DNA of 10,720 nucleotides, from the NCBI GenBank assembly GCA_963640745.1, contig CAVIBB010000072.1, positions 1-10,720 on the forward strand. Direction: 5' to 3'. The notes under the pieces are model-generated. The model had not been told where the DNA came from and searched no databases. It saw only the letters and a list, made by a program, of their open reading frames with translations. This DNA comes from Paratractidigestivibacter sp963640745. GTDB taxonomy: Bacteria; Actinomycetota; Coriobacteriia; Coriobacteriales; Atopobiaceae. The position numbers and the translations under genes were made by a program. Shown here piece by piece: positions 1 through 6,298 of this stretch; the first letter of the stretch is position 1; each line of letters begins with the position of its first letter.

Positions 1-1611
1 GATCTGGTCGGCGGAGCGCACGGCGGCGACACGCTGGGAGATGAGAATCACGGCGGCGTCCCGGTATTCCTGCCTGATGGCACGGCGGAGCTTGGCGTCC
101 GTCGCGAAGTCGAGCGCCGACGAGGCATCGTCGAGGATAAGGACATGCGGCTTGCGTGCCAGGGTGCGCGCGATCGCGAGGCGCTGGCGCTGGCCGCCGG
201 AGAAGTTGCGCCCGAACTGCTCGACCTCGCCGGAAAGCCCGCCCTTGGCCTCGACCACGTCGGAGGCCTGGGCGCACTCGACGGCGGCCATGAGCTCCTC
301 GTCGGTGGCGTCGGTGCCGCCCCAGCGCAGGTTCGAGGCGATGGTGCCGCTAAAGAGCTGCGGCCCCTGCTCGACGAGGCCGACCTCGCGGCGCAGGCTC
401 TCCTGCGTGAGGTCGCGCACGTCCTGGCCGCCGACGAGCACGCGGCCGGAGGTGGCGTCGTAGAAGCGCATGGCGAGCGAGGCGAGGGTCGACTTGCCCG
501 AGCCCGTGCCGCCGATGACGCCGAGGGTCTGCCCGCCCGCGAGCTCGAAGCTCACGTGGCTGAGCGACTCGCCGCCGGCGCCGGGGTAAGAGAAGCTCAC
601 GTCCTCGAAGGCGACGCGCGGGCAGTCGGCCGCGCGTACGTCGGCGAGCTTCTTGCCGTCCACCTGGGTCGGCGAGACGTCGAAGACCTCGTTGATGCGG
701 TTCGCGCAGGCCTGCGCCTTCGAGATGGTGGTAATGAGCATGGTGAGCTTGAGCAGCTCGACGAGCGTCTGCGAGACGTAGCTCACGAGCGCGACGACCT
801 GGCCTTGGCTGAGGTTGCCCACGTTCACCTGCAGGCCGCCGACCCAAAGAAGCGCAACAAGGCCGATGTTGGCCGCGCAGTAAGTGAGCGGGTTCACCAT
901 GCTCGAGAGATCGCCGGCGGAGAGCTGCAGGTCGCGGACGTTGGCCGCGGCGGCGCCGAAGTTCTCCTTCTCGGCGTCTTCCTGGCAGAAGGCGCGCAGG
1001 ACACGGGCGCCCTCGAGGTTCTCGGCGCACTTGAGCTGCACCTCGTCGAGCGCGAGCTGGGTCTTGCGGTAGCGCTTGGTCGTGATGCCCATGAACCAGA
1101 GGATGAGGGCGACGGCCACGGTCGTGGAGCACAGCAGCACCGCGCCTTCCCAGCCGTCGACGAGGAAAGCGGCCACGATGGAGCCGATGATGATGAAGGG
1201 CGCGCGCAGGATCAGGCGGAAGAACAGGTTCAGGCCGTCCTGGGTCTGCTGGGAGTCGTTGGTGATACGCGTGACGAGGCTCGAGCGGCCGATGCGGTCG
1301 ATATCCTCGCGCGAGAGCGTCATGACGTGGCGGAAGAGGTCGTCGCGAAGCGCGGTGCCGAACTGCGCCGCGAGCTTGCTCGAGTAGTACTGCGCGACGA
1401 TGGAGATCGCGTAGCAGAACACGGCGAGAAGCACGAGCGAGCCGGCGTGCAGCAGGATGTAGCCCGTATCCGCGTTGGCAATGCCCACGTCGATGACCTG
1501 CGACATGACGATCGGCACAAGGAGCTGGAGAATGGCCTCCAGGCCCTTGAAGGACGGCGCGAGCACGCACTCGAGGTAGTGCCCGCGCAGGTAGCGCCTA
1601 AGTTTGAACAT
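1..1611 (-). CDS. ABC exporter half-transporter (TMD-NBD), degenerate-site type, partial
   Basis: The reading frame is open from ATG at 1611 to the left edge: 537 residues, with the C-terminus missing. Residues 1-300 contain several long hydrophobic stretches, as expected for the six-helix membrane domain of a type IV ABC exporter. The nucleotide-binding domain follows: Walker A GGTGSGKST (367-375, Lys373), signature SGGQ (471-474), Walker B ILILDDASSALD with Asp495 in place of the catalytic Glu, and a switch-loop ILISQRV with Gln526 in place of His. From family knowledge, Asp and Gln at these sites mark the degenerate subunit of heterodimeric exporters such as TM287/288, so a partner half-transporter is probably encoded just beyond the left edge. 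AGGAGTT lies about three bases before the ATG and supports the start. The exported substrate (drug, lipid or peptide) cannot be read from the sequence. Confidence 0.95.
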   Translation of the reverse strand, partial: MFKLRRYLRGHYLECVLAPSFKGLEAILQLLVPIVMSQVIDVGIANADTGYILLHAGSLVLLAVFCYAISIVAQYYSSKLAAQFGTALRDDLFRHVMTLSREDIDRIGRSSLVTRITNDSQQTQDGLNLFFRLILRAPFIIIGSIVAAFLVDGWEGAVLLCSTTVAVALILWFMGITTKRYRKTQLALDEVQLKCAENLEGARVLRAFCQEDAEKENFGAAAANVRDLQLSAGDLSSMVNPLTYCAANIGLVALLWVGGLQVNVGNLSQGQVVALVSYVSQTLVELLKLTMLITTISKAQACANRINEVFDVSPTQVDGKKLADVRAADCPRVAFEDVSFSYPGAGGESLSHVSFELAGGQTLGVIGGTGSGKSTLASLAMRFYDATSGRVLVGGQDVRDLTQESLRREVGLVEQGPQLFSGTIASNLRWGGTDATDEELMAAVECAQASDVVEAKGGLSGEVEQFGRNFSGGQRQRLAIARTLARKPHVLILDDASSALDFATDAKLRRAIRQEYRDAAVILISQRVAAVRSADQI

Positions 1612-1620
1612 GGAACTCCT

Positions 1621-1641
1621 GACGGTTGGGTGCAAACCGTC
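1621..1641 (-). promoter_or_regulatory. Perfect 7-bp dyad upstream of the ABC exporter RBS
   Basis: GACGGTT (1621-1627) and AACCGTC (1635-1641) are perfect inverted repeats separated by 7 bases. The inner edge lies directly against the AGGAGTT ribosome binding site of the exporter. It could be an operator for a dimeric repressor (exporters of this kind are often controlled by MarR or TetR regulators) or an mRNA hairpin affecting translation. On the minus strand a weak promoter-like pair (TTGGCG, 16 bases, TATGAC) precedes it. There is no T-run, so a terminator for the upstream dxs gene is less likely. Confidence 0.4.
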
Positions 1642-1684
1642 ATAAATGGTAGCGCTTGGGCGCCAAAAAACGTTTACGCGTGTG

Positions 1685-3484
1685 TTAGCGCTGCAGCTCG
1701 TGCTCGACGAGGTGGGCGATGCCCTCGGGGTCCAGCCCCGAGGCGGCAAGAAGCTCATCGGCGTCGTAGCGGTCCGCGAATGCCTTCGGCAGGCCGAGCG
1801 CCCGGACGCGAACGTCTGCGCGGCAGGAGAGGGCGGAGGCGACGCGGGAGCCGAAGCCGCCGTCGACGCAGCCGTCCTCGAGCGAGACGAAGAGCTCAAT
1901 GCCCATGTCGGCCAAGGCAAGAAGGCCGTCCACGTCGGGCTTGTTCGCGCAGCGGGGGTTCACCAGAGCGACGTCGATCCCGCGTGCGGAGAGCAGGCGT
2001 ACGGCGTCCTCGGCGAGGGGATAGATATCGCCCAGGGCAAGAAGCGCCGCGCGGGCGCCGGCCGGGCATGCCGCGACGTCAAGCTTGGGCTCGGCGTAGT
2101 CGGCGAGCGGGGCGAAACCGGGGCGGTTCACGAGCGAAGCGGCCGGGACGCGAATGGCGACGGGGCCGCGGGCCTCGCTTCCGCGCGAAAGCGACCAGTC
2201 GAGCATGGTCAGGTACTCCTCGGCGCAGGTGGGCGCGAGGTAGGTGAGCCCGGGCACGCACCCGAGCATGGGGATGTCGAAGAAACCGAGGTGGGTCGCG
2301 TCGCTCGTCCCGAAGACCGAGCAGCCGTAGACGAGGATGGTGATGGGCGCGTCGTTAAGGGCGGCGTCGTGCACGAGCTCGTCGAAGGCGCGCTGGAGAA
2401 AGGTTCCGTAGACGCCGAGCACGGGGCGGGCGCCCGCCTTCGCGAGGGCGGTCGCGTAGGTGACGGCGTGCTCCTCGGCGATGCCGACGTCGACGAACTG
2501 CTTGCCGGCGGCGGCGCGACGCTCGGGGCCGAAGCCCATGATGTAGGGAGTCGCGGCGCTTATCGCCACCACGGACTTGTCCTCAGCCATGCGGCGCAGG
2601 AGATAACCGCCGGTGAGCTGGGCGTAGTCGCGCTCCTCCTCGTCGATGGCATGGGGGGCCGAGCTCGCGCGCTTCTTGCCGGTGGCCACGTCGAAGGGGC
2701 CGACGTGGTGCCAGCCCTCGGGGTCCGCCTCGGCGGGGGCATAACCGCGGCCCTTGCGCGTGTGAACGTGCAGGACGCAGGGGTGGTCGCAGCCGCGAAG
2801 GCCCGCCAGGGCGCGCTCGAGCGCGACCACGTCGTGGCCGTCCTCGAGGTAAGCGTAGTCGAGGCCGAGGGAGCGGAAGTAGTTGTCGCTCGCCTGTCCG
2901 CGCGTGGCGCGCAGCTCGGCCAGGCAGCCGTAGAGGCCGCCGGCGTCCGGCGCGATGGACCACTCGTTGTCGTTGATGATAAAGAGCATCTGGCCGCCCT
3001 GCTCGGCGGCCCAGTCGAGCCCCTCGAAGGCGAGCCCGCCCGAGAGCGAGCCGTCCCCGATGACGGCGACGACGTTGTGTGACTGCCCGAGCAGGTCACG
3101 GGCCTTGGCAAGGCCGCAGGCAAGGCCCGCGGCCGTGGAGGTGTGGCCGACGGCGAAGTGGTCATGCTCGGACTCGCGCGGGTTAGTGAAGCCGCTCACG
3201 TCCTCATAGGCCTTGGGCTCGAGGAAGGCCTTGGCGCGGCCGGTGAGCATCTTGTGCGTGTAGCACTGGTGCGAGACATCGAAGACGATCTTGTCGGTGG
3301 GGGAGTCGAACACGCGGTGGAGCGCGACGGTGAGTTCGACGGCGGCGAGGTTGGAGGCGACGTGACCGCCGACGGCGGCGGAGGAGTCCAGGATGGCGCG
3401 GCGGATCTCCTCGCACAGCGGACCGAGCTGGTCCTGGCCGAGCTTCTTGACGTCGTCGGGCCCGTTGATCTGCTCCAGGTACAC
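1685..3484 (-). CDS. dxs: 1-deoxy-D-xylulose-5-phosphate synthase (DXS-like, short divergent type)
   Basis: A thiamine-diphosphate enzyme expected to condense pyruvate and glyceraldehyde-3-phosphate into DXP for isoprenoid, thiamine and pyridoxal synthesis; cytosolic. From GTG at 3484 it is 599 residues, shorter than the usual 620-640. Visible: GGHVASNL (His41), GHTST (113-117), the ThDP motif GDG (143-145) to NDN (171-173), WHHVGPFD (258-265), GIAEEHA (334-340, Glu337), TFLQR (361-365) and THLG (397-400). It resembles the DXS-like subgroup of streptococci and clostridia. Canonical DRAG..G.DG.THQG is here YGCSVFGTSDATHLG and the later YPRG is VPAA, so activity is likely but unproven. The GTG start is chosen because AGGGGG stands 7 bases before it, it matches the family N-terminus (YLEQI), and an ATG at 3565 would lie upstream of the likely -10. 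It reads toward the ABC exporter with a 73-bp gap. Confidence 0.87.
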   Translation of the reverse strand: MYLEQINGPDDVKKLGQDQLGPLCEEIRRAILDSSAAVGGHVASNLAAVELTVALHRVFDSPTDKIVFDVSHQCYTHKMLTGRAKAFLEPKAYEDVSGFTNPRESEHDHFAVGHTSTAAGLACGLAKARDLLGQSHNVVAVIGDGSLSGGLAFEGLDWAAEQGGQMLFIINDNEWSIAPDAGGLYGCLAELRATRGQASDNYFRSLGLDYAYLEDGHDVVALERALAGLRGCDHPCVLHVHTRKGRGYAPAEADPEGWHHVGPFDVATGKKRASSAPHAIDEEERDYAQLTGGYLLRRMAEDKSVVAISAATPYIMGFGPERRAAAGKQFVDVGIAEEHAVTYATALAKAGARPVLGVYGTFLQRAFDELVHDAALNDAPITILVYGCSVFGTSDATHLGFFDIPMLGCVPGLTYLAPTCAEEYLTMLDWSLSRGSEARGPVAIRVPAASLVNRPGFAPLADYAEPKLDVAACPAGARAALLALGDIYPLAEDAVRLLSARGIDVALVNPRCANKPDVDGLLALADMGIELFVSLEDGCVDGGFGSRVASALSCRADVRVRALGLPKAFADRYDADELLAASGLDPEGIAHLVEHELQR

Positions 3485-3491
3485 GCGATTT

Positions 3492-3498
3492 CCCCCTC
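3492..3498 (-). promoter_or_regulatory. Ribosome binding site fixing the dxs GTG start
   Basis: The minus strand reads GAGGGGG, then seven bases, then GTG TAC CTG GAG. The in-frame ATGs at 3505 and 3565 lack a comparable purine-rich site, so this decides the start. Confidence 0.65.
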
Positions 3499-3550
3499 TC
3501 CGCATCCGTGTTCGCGCAGCGATGTGCTCCTCAGCGTAGCAAGCCTGAGT

Positions 3551-3556
3551 AGTATA
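3551..3556 (-). promoter_or_regulatory. Putative -10 element for dxs
   Basis: The minus strand reads TATACT, one mismatch from TATAAT, about 65 bases upstream of the GTG start. No good -35 is visible at 17-18 bases (CTGCAC is the nearest), so the call rests on the -10 alone. Confidence 0.35.
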
Positions 3557-3626
3557 CCTTCTCACTTTTCGGCGTGCAGCGCATGTTCGGGGGCAAGAGG
3601 AGCGGCGTCTTCGGCGTTTGTGAAGA

Positions 3627-3656
3627 TTGTATTTTGAACAAAGCGGGTTCTATTAT
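3627..3656 (+). promoter_or_regulatory. Putative promoter for degV with internal dyad
   Basis: TTGTAT (3627-3632), an 18-base spacer and TATTAT (3651-3656) resemble a housekeeping promoter with a good -10 and a modest -35. The spacer contains GAAC (3636-3639) and GTTC (3647-3650) as an inverted pair, which would place a dimeric regulator on the promoter. The implied leader to the degV ATG is about 85 bases. The surrounding AT-rich stretch stands out from the GC-rich coding DNA. Confidence 0.4.
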
Positions 3657-3698
3657 GGTTGCGCACTGTTTGAGCTGCATAGATGTGGCTGAATATTT

Positions 3699-3727
3699 TT
3701 GAACCGGGTTAGAAAGTTGGTTCATAC
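3699..3727 (+). promoter_or_regulatory. TGAACC/GGTTCA dyad (possible operator or second promoter) ahead of degV
   Basis: TGAACC (3700-3705) and GGTTCA (3719-3724) are perfect inverted arms with a 13-base spacer. The left arm overlaps TTGAAC (3699-3704), which could act as a -35, with a poor -10 (TCATAC, 3722-3727) 17 bases on. It lies 20-50 bases before the degV ATG, where a repressor or a leader hairpin could act. Confidence 0.3.
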
Positions 3728-3747
3728 CTGATAGAAAGGTTAAGACC

Positions 3748-4602
3748 ATGAGCGATATCGTGATCGTTGCCGAGACCGGCTCCGATGTTCCTGCCTCCGA
3801 GGCGGCCGAACTCGGCGTCGTCCTCGTCCCCATGCACGTCGCCATCGGCGGCAAGACCATCGACGACGGGCAGCTCGCGCCCGCCGAGATGCTTGAGGAG
3901 TGCCGCCAGCTCGGCGTCCTGCCGCGGACGAGCGGCTGCACGCCGGGCGATTTCGCCGCCGTGCTCGACCGCGTCCACGCCGAGCGTCCCGAGGCGCAGA
4001 TCCTCTACGTCGCGTACTCGGCAGTGACCACCTGCTCGTTCGAGTCCGCCCGCGCAGCCGCCGAGGGCCGCGACTACGTGACCATGTTCGACACCGCGCA
4101 CGTGACCATCGGCCAGGGCTTCGTCGTGACCGAGACCGCGCGTCACCTGGCGGCGAACCCCGGCATCTCGGTCGAGGACCTGTGCGCCTGGTCGCGCGAC
4201 CTCGCGCGCCGCGTGCGCATGGGCTTCATCCCCGGCGACCTCGGCTACCTGCGCGCCGGCGGCCGCCTTTCCAACGTCGCCTTCGTGGGCGCCACGCTGC
4301 TGCGCATCAAGCCGGTCATCGAGCTCATCGACGGGCGCCTCGTGGCCACCAAGAAGCTCCGCGGCTCCATGGAGAAGGCCGCGGTCGAGCTCATCGACCT
4401 TCTTGCCGCCCAGGGCGCTTATGACCGGGGACTCGTCTACTTCGTGCGCTCGTGCGGCCTGCCCGAGTCGGTTCAGCGCGCCGCCGAGGAGCATGTGCGC
4501 GAGCTCGGGTTCGAGCGCTTCCGCTGGTACGAGACGGGCAACGTCATCACCTCTCACTGCGGCCCGGGGTCCTTCGCGGTCGCGTTCGCCGGCGAGGAGT
4601 AG
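3748..4602 (+). CDS. DegV family fatty-acid-binding protein (FakB-like)
   Basis: A 284-residue cytosolic protein, the normal length for DegV. Known members (FakB) bind a fatty acid and present it to the kinase FakA, feeding exogenous fatty acids into phospholipid synthesis. Visible hallmarks: N-terminal IVIVAETGSDVP (4-15), RTSGCTPGDF (60-69) matching the usual TSQPS-type ligand loop, MFDTAHVTIGQGF (113-125), LGYLRAGGRLS (165-175), LLRIKPVIEL (184-193) and a C-terminal SHCGPGSFAVAF (269-280). The usual SSGLSGTY loop is changed to YSAVTTCSF (90-98), so ligand preference may differ. AAAGG precedes the ATG by about a dozen bases. No FakA kinase is in the window. The SDR gene follows after 123 bp. 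The family call is firm; the lipid substrate is inferred. Confidence 0.92.
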   Translation: MSDIVIVAETGSDVPASEAAELGVVLVPMHVAIGGKTIDDGQLAPAEMLEECRQLGVLPRTSGCTPGDFAAVLDRVHAERPEAQILYVAYSAVTTCSFESARAAAEGRDYVTMFDTAHVTIGQGFVVTETARHLAANPGISVEDLCAWSRDLARRVRMGFIPGDLGYLRAGGRLSNVAFVGATLLRIKPVIELIDGRLVATKKLRGSMEKAAVELIDLLAAQGAYDRGLVYFVRSCGLPESVQRAAEEHVRELGFERFRWYETGNVITSHCGPGSFAVAFAGEE

Positions 4603-4725
4603 GCGGGCGCGCGTCGCTTGGCGGTGTGTTGCGCGCGCACGCCGAATTGCCGTCCCTTCCTGCGGTTTCGCACGTTACGGTGCGTCCCAACGTTTGCGGA
4701 ACATGCCTACAGAAAGGGGCGCGCA

Positions 4726-5484
4726 ATGAACCGTTTGCAGGACAAGGTGGCCGTCGTTACCGGGGCGAACTCGGGCGTCGGCGCCGCCATCGCCAAGCTC
4801 TTCGCGGCCGAGGGCGCCGTGGTCGTCATGACCGCGCGGCGCGAGGCGGCGCTCGAGGAGGTGTCGGCCCAGATCCAGGAGGCCGGCGGCAAGACCTTCG
4901 TGATGGCCACCGACATCTCCAAGCCGGACGACCCCGAGCGCCTCATGGCCGCCGTCGAGGAGAAGTACGGCCGGATTGACGTGCTCGTGAACAACGCCGG
5001 CATCCTCGAGGAGGGCTTGAAGCCCGTCGACCGCTTTACCGACGAGGACCTCGACCGCATCGTCGATACCAACCAGAAGGGCACGATGCGCTGCATGCGC
5101 GCGGCCTCCAAGCGCATGAAGGCGGGCGCGAGCATCGTGAACATCGCCTCCGTCGCCGGCGAGAAGGGCTGCGGCGGCGCCGTCTATGTGAGCACCAAGG
5201 CCGCGGTCATCGGCGTGACCAAGCACACGGCGCTCCGCTTCCAGGCCGAGGGCATCCGCTGCAACGCCATTTGTCCGGGCACGATCGTGACGCCGATGGT
5301 CGCCGGCACCACCGCCGCGGACATGGACCCCGACATGATGGGCGCGATGGCCGCGCACGCGAACCTCCGCACGCAGCCCTGTATGCCGGAGGATGTGGCC
5401 AACATCGCGCTGTTCCTGGCGAGCGACGAGTCCCGCGCGCTCACGGGGCAGGTGCTGGTGAGCGATTTCGGGGCTATGCTGTAG
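4726..5484 (+). CDS. Short-chain dehydrogenase/reductase (classical SDR, FabG-like)
   Basis: A 252-residue classical SDR, an NAD(P)(H)-dependent oxidoreductase of a carbonyl or alcohol. Visible in order: cofactor motif TGANSGVG (12-19), NNAG (89-92), Asn116 in DTNQKG, Ser142 in IASVAG and the catalytic pair YVSTK (Tyr154, Lys158), followed by CPGTIVTPM. The second strand ends in TARRE with arginines and no acidic residue, which in this family favours NADP(H). The C-terminal LTGQVLVSDFGAML matches the usual dimer/tetramer tail. The start is ATG 4726 with AAAGGGG ahead of it; an in-frame TTG at 4618 would add a 36-residue tail unlike an SDR. The substrate could be a 3-oxoacyl-ACP, a steroid or a sugar derivative. 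acpS next door hints at acyl metabolism, but that is inference. Confidence 0.93.
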   Translation: MNRLQDKVAVVTGANSGVGAAIAKLFAAEGAVVVMTARREAALEEVSAQIQEAGGKTFVMATDISKPDDPERLMAAVEEKYGRIDVLVNNAGILEEGLKPVDRFTDEDLDRIVDTNQKGTMRCMRAASKRMKAGASIVNIASVAGEKGCGGAVYVSTKAAVIGVTKHTALRFQAEGIRCNAICPGTIVTPMVAGTTAADMDPDMMGAMAAHANLRTQPCMPEDVANIALFLASDESRALTGQVLVSDFGAML

Positions 5485-5544
5485 ATTCGCGGCCGCGTGG
5501 CGCCGCTTGGGCTCAAGCCATGGGAATTCGGGAGGCATGAAGAC

Positions 5545-5937
5545 ATGGTCAAGGGAATCGGCATCGATCTGGTGGACCTCGCCGAGTTCCGCGGGATATG
5601 CGAGGGCTTCTCCTCGGACACAGCCGAGCCCTGCGCCTTCGTCGCCCGGACCTTCACCGCGCGCGAGCTCGAGCAGGCGCGCGGGCGCCACGACCCCTGC
5701 GAGTACCTCGCCGGGCGCTTTGCCTGCAAGGAGGCCGTCTTCAAGGCGGTGGCGCCTCTTACCGCAGAGGGCTTTGACCTGCGGCGCGTCGAGACTACCG
5801 ACGCGCCGACGGGTCAGCCCGTCGTGACCATGGGCGGGTTGCTCTCCGACGTGTACGACGCGGCGGGGGTCGGGTCGGTCCTCGTCTCCATAACCAATGA
5901 GTCGGGGTTCGTGCAGGCCATCGCCCTCGCCCAGTAA
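5545..5937 (+). CDS. acpS: Holo-[acyl-carrier-protein] synthase
   Basis: AcpS moves the 4'-phosphopantetheine arm from coenzyme A to the serine of apo-acyl carrier protein, which is required for fatty acid synthesis; cytosolic, usually a trimer. The 130-residue length is typical. The N-terminal GIGIDLVDLAEF (4-15) supplies Asp8, and YLAGRFACKEAVFKA (54-68) supplies Glu63; these are the expected Mg2+ and CoA-binding positions. The usual C-terminal SHE/SHD motif reads ITNES, with Asn for His, an oddity to note. The start is the ATG at 5545 with GGGAGG about 10 bases upstream; the 5497 start would add 16 residues with no family match. It follows the SDR gene by 60 bp, so cotranscription is likely. 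Confidence 0.9.
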   Translation: MVKGIGIDLVDLAEFRGICEGFSSDTAEPCAFVARTFTARELEQARGRHDPCEYLAGRFACKEAVFKAVAPLTAEGFDLRRVETTDAPTGQPVVTMGGLLSDVYDAAGVGSVLVSITNESGFVQAIALAQ

Positions 5938-5997
5938 CCCCGGTTGCGCGCCCGGCGCCGCTCGTTGCCTCTCTTCTTGGCAAGAATGACGTTGGGC

Positions 5998-6188
5998 GTT
6001 GCACGATTCGTGGTGATGGCAATTCTGGAGCTCCGCTCGTTGCACAAATCGGGCTGATGGCAGCAAGAAGCCCGCACGCGAGTGAGTTTGTTGCGTCAAT
6101 CGGGGTGATGGCAGGGATTTTCTTGCCATCACCCCGATTTTTGCAACAGACGACCCCGCTCGATTGCCGGCACCCCTGTTTGCGCAAC
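5998..6188. repeat. Cluster of five 24-bp repeats (three direct, two inverted)
   Basis: The unit begins GTTGC, has a variable 3-base stretch (often ACA), then runs AATCGGGGTGATGGCA. Direct copies are at 5998-6021 (21/24 to my consensus), 6039-6062 (23/24) and 6090-6113 (21/24). Inverted copies are at 6124-6147 (23/24) and 6165-6188 (19/24). Direct copies start 41 and 51 bp apart. A further degenerate trace (GTTGC...TTGGCAAGA) lies at 5964-5982. The organisation suggests a dispersed intergenic repeat family (REP- or MITE-like) that has been duplicated locally. I do not recognise a named element. Confidence 0.8.
6099..6138. repeat. Perfect 15-bp stem hairpin formed by repeat copies 3 and 4
   Basis: ATCGGGGTGATGGCA (6099-6113) pairs perfectly with TGCCATCACCCCGAT (6124-6138) across a 10-base loop. 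With mismatches the pairing extends to the full 24-bp copies (6090-6147). On the plus strand it could end acpS transcription, as TTTTTG follows the stem. It could equally be the palindromic core of the repeat family. Confidence 0.7.
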
Positions 6189-6232
6189 GCGTGCTGCGAA
6201 CCCGCCGCCTCCGCCAAGCCCTCGACAGCAAG

Positions 6233-6268
6233 AAGAGCCGCAGGCCAGTGACGTGACCTGCGGCTCTT
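6233..6268. terminator. Strong 12-bp stem hairpin, bidirectional terminator
   Basis: AAGAGCCGCAGG (6233-6244) and CCTGCGGCTCTT (6257-6268) form a perfect 12-bp, GC-rich stem with a 12-base loop. It starts about 30 bases beyond the stop codon of the molybdenum hydroxylase on the minus strand, where CTCTTCTT follows, and it also faces acpS readthrough on the plus strand (CTCTTT follows). A rho-independent terminator is the simplest reading, mainly for the hydroxylase operon. The U-tracts are short. Confidence 0.75.
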
Positions 6269-6298
6269 TGCGTTGCCAGCGCCTTGGTTGCGCGCTGC

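Larger units (their letters stand above)
5938..6298. other. Convergent intergenic region with repeats and terminator
   Basis: This 361-bp stretch lies between the 3' ends of acpS and the molybdenum hydroxylase operon. I see no gene in it; the short open frames are built of the repeats. It holds the five-copy 24-bp repeat cluster (5998-6188), a strong hairpin formed by two of the copies, and a terminator-like hairpin (6233-6268) near the hydroxylase stop codon. Confidence 0.7.

Noticed and set aside
145..2247. 700-codon open frame on the plus strand
   Set aside because: It lies antisense to the ABC exporter and DXS, has low-complexity Ala/Arg/Gly-rich composition, and has no recognisable domain. 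It is the usual high-GC shadow frame.
4669..4684. CGCAC-GTTACG-GTGCG mini-hairpin before the SDR gene
   Set aside because: A 5-bp stem in GC-rich DNA is within chance, and no promoter element lines up with it.
5998..6188. CRISPR array
   Set aside because: Copies are in both orientations, spacers are of unequal length (17, 27, 10 and 17 bases), and no cas gene is present.
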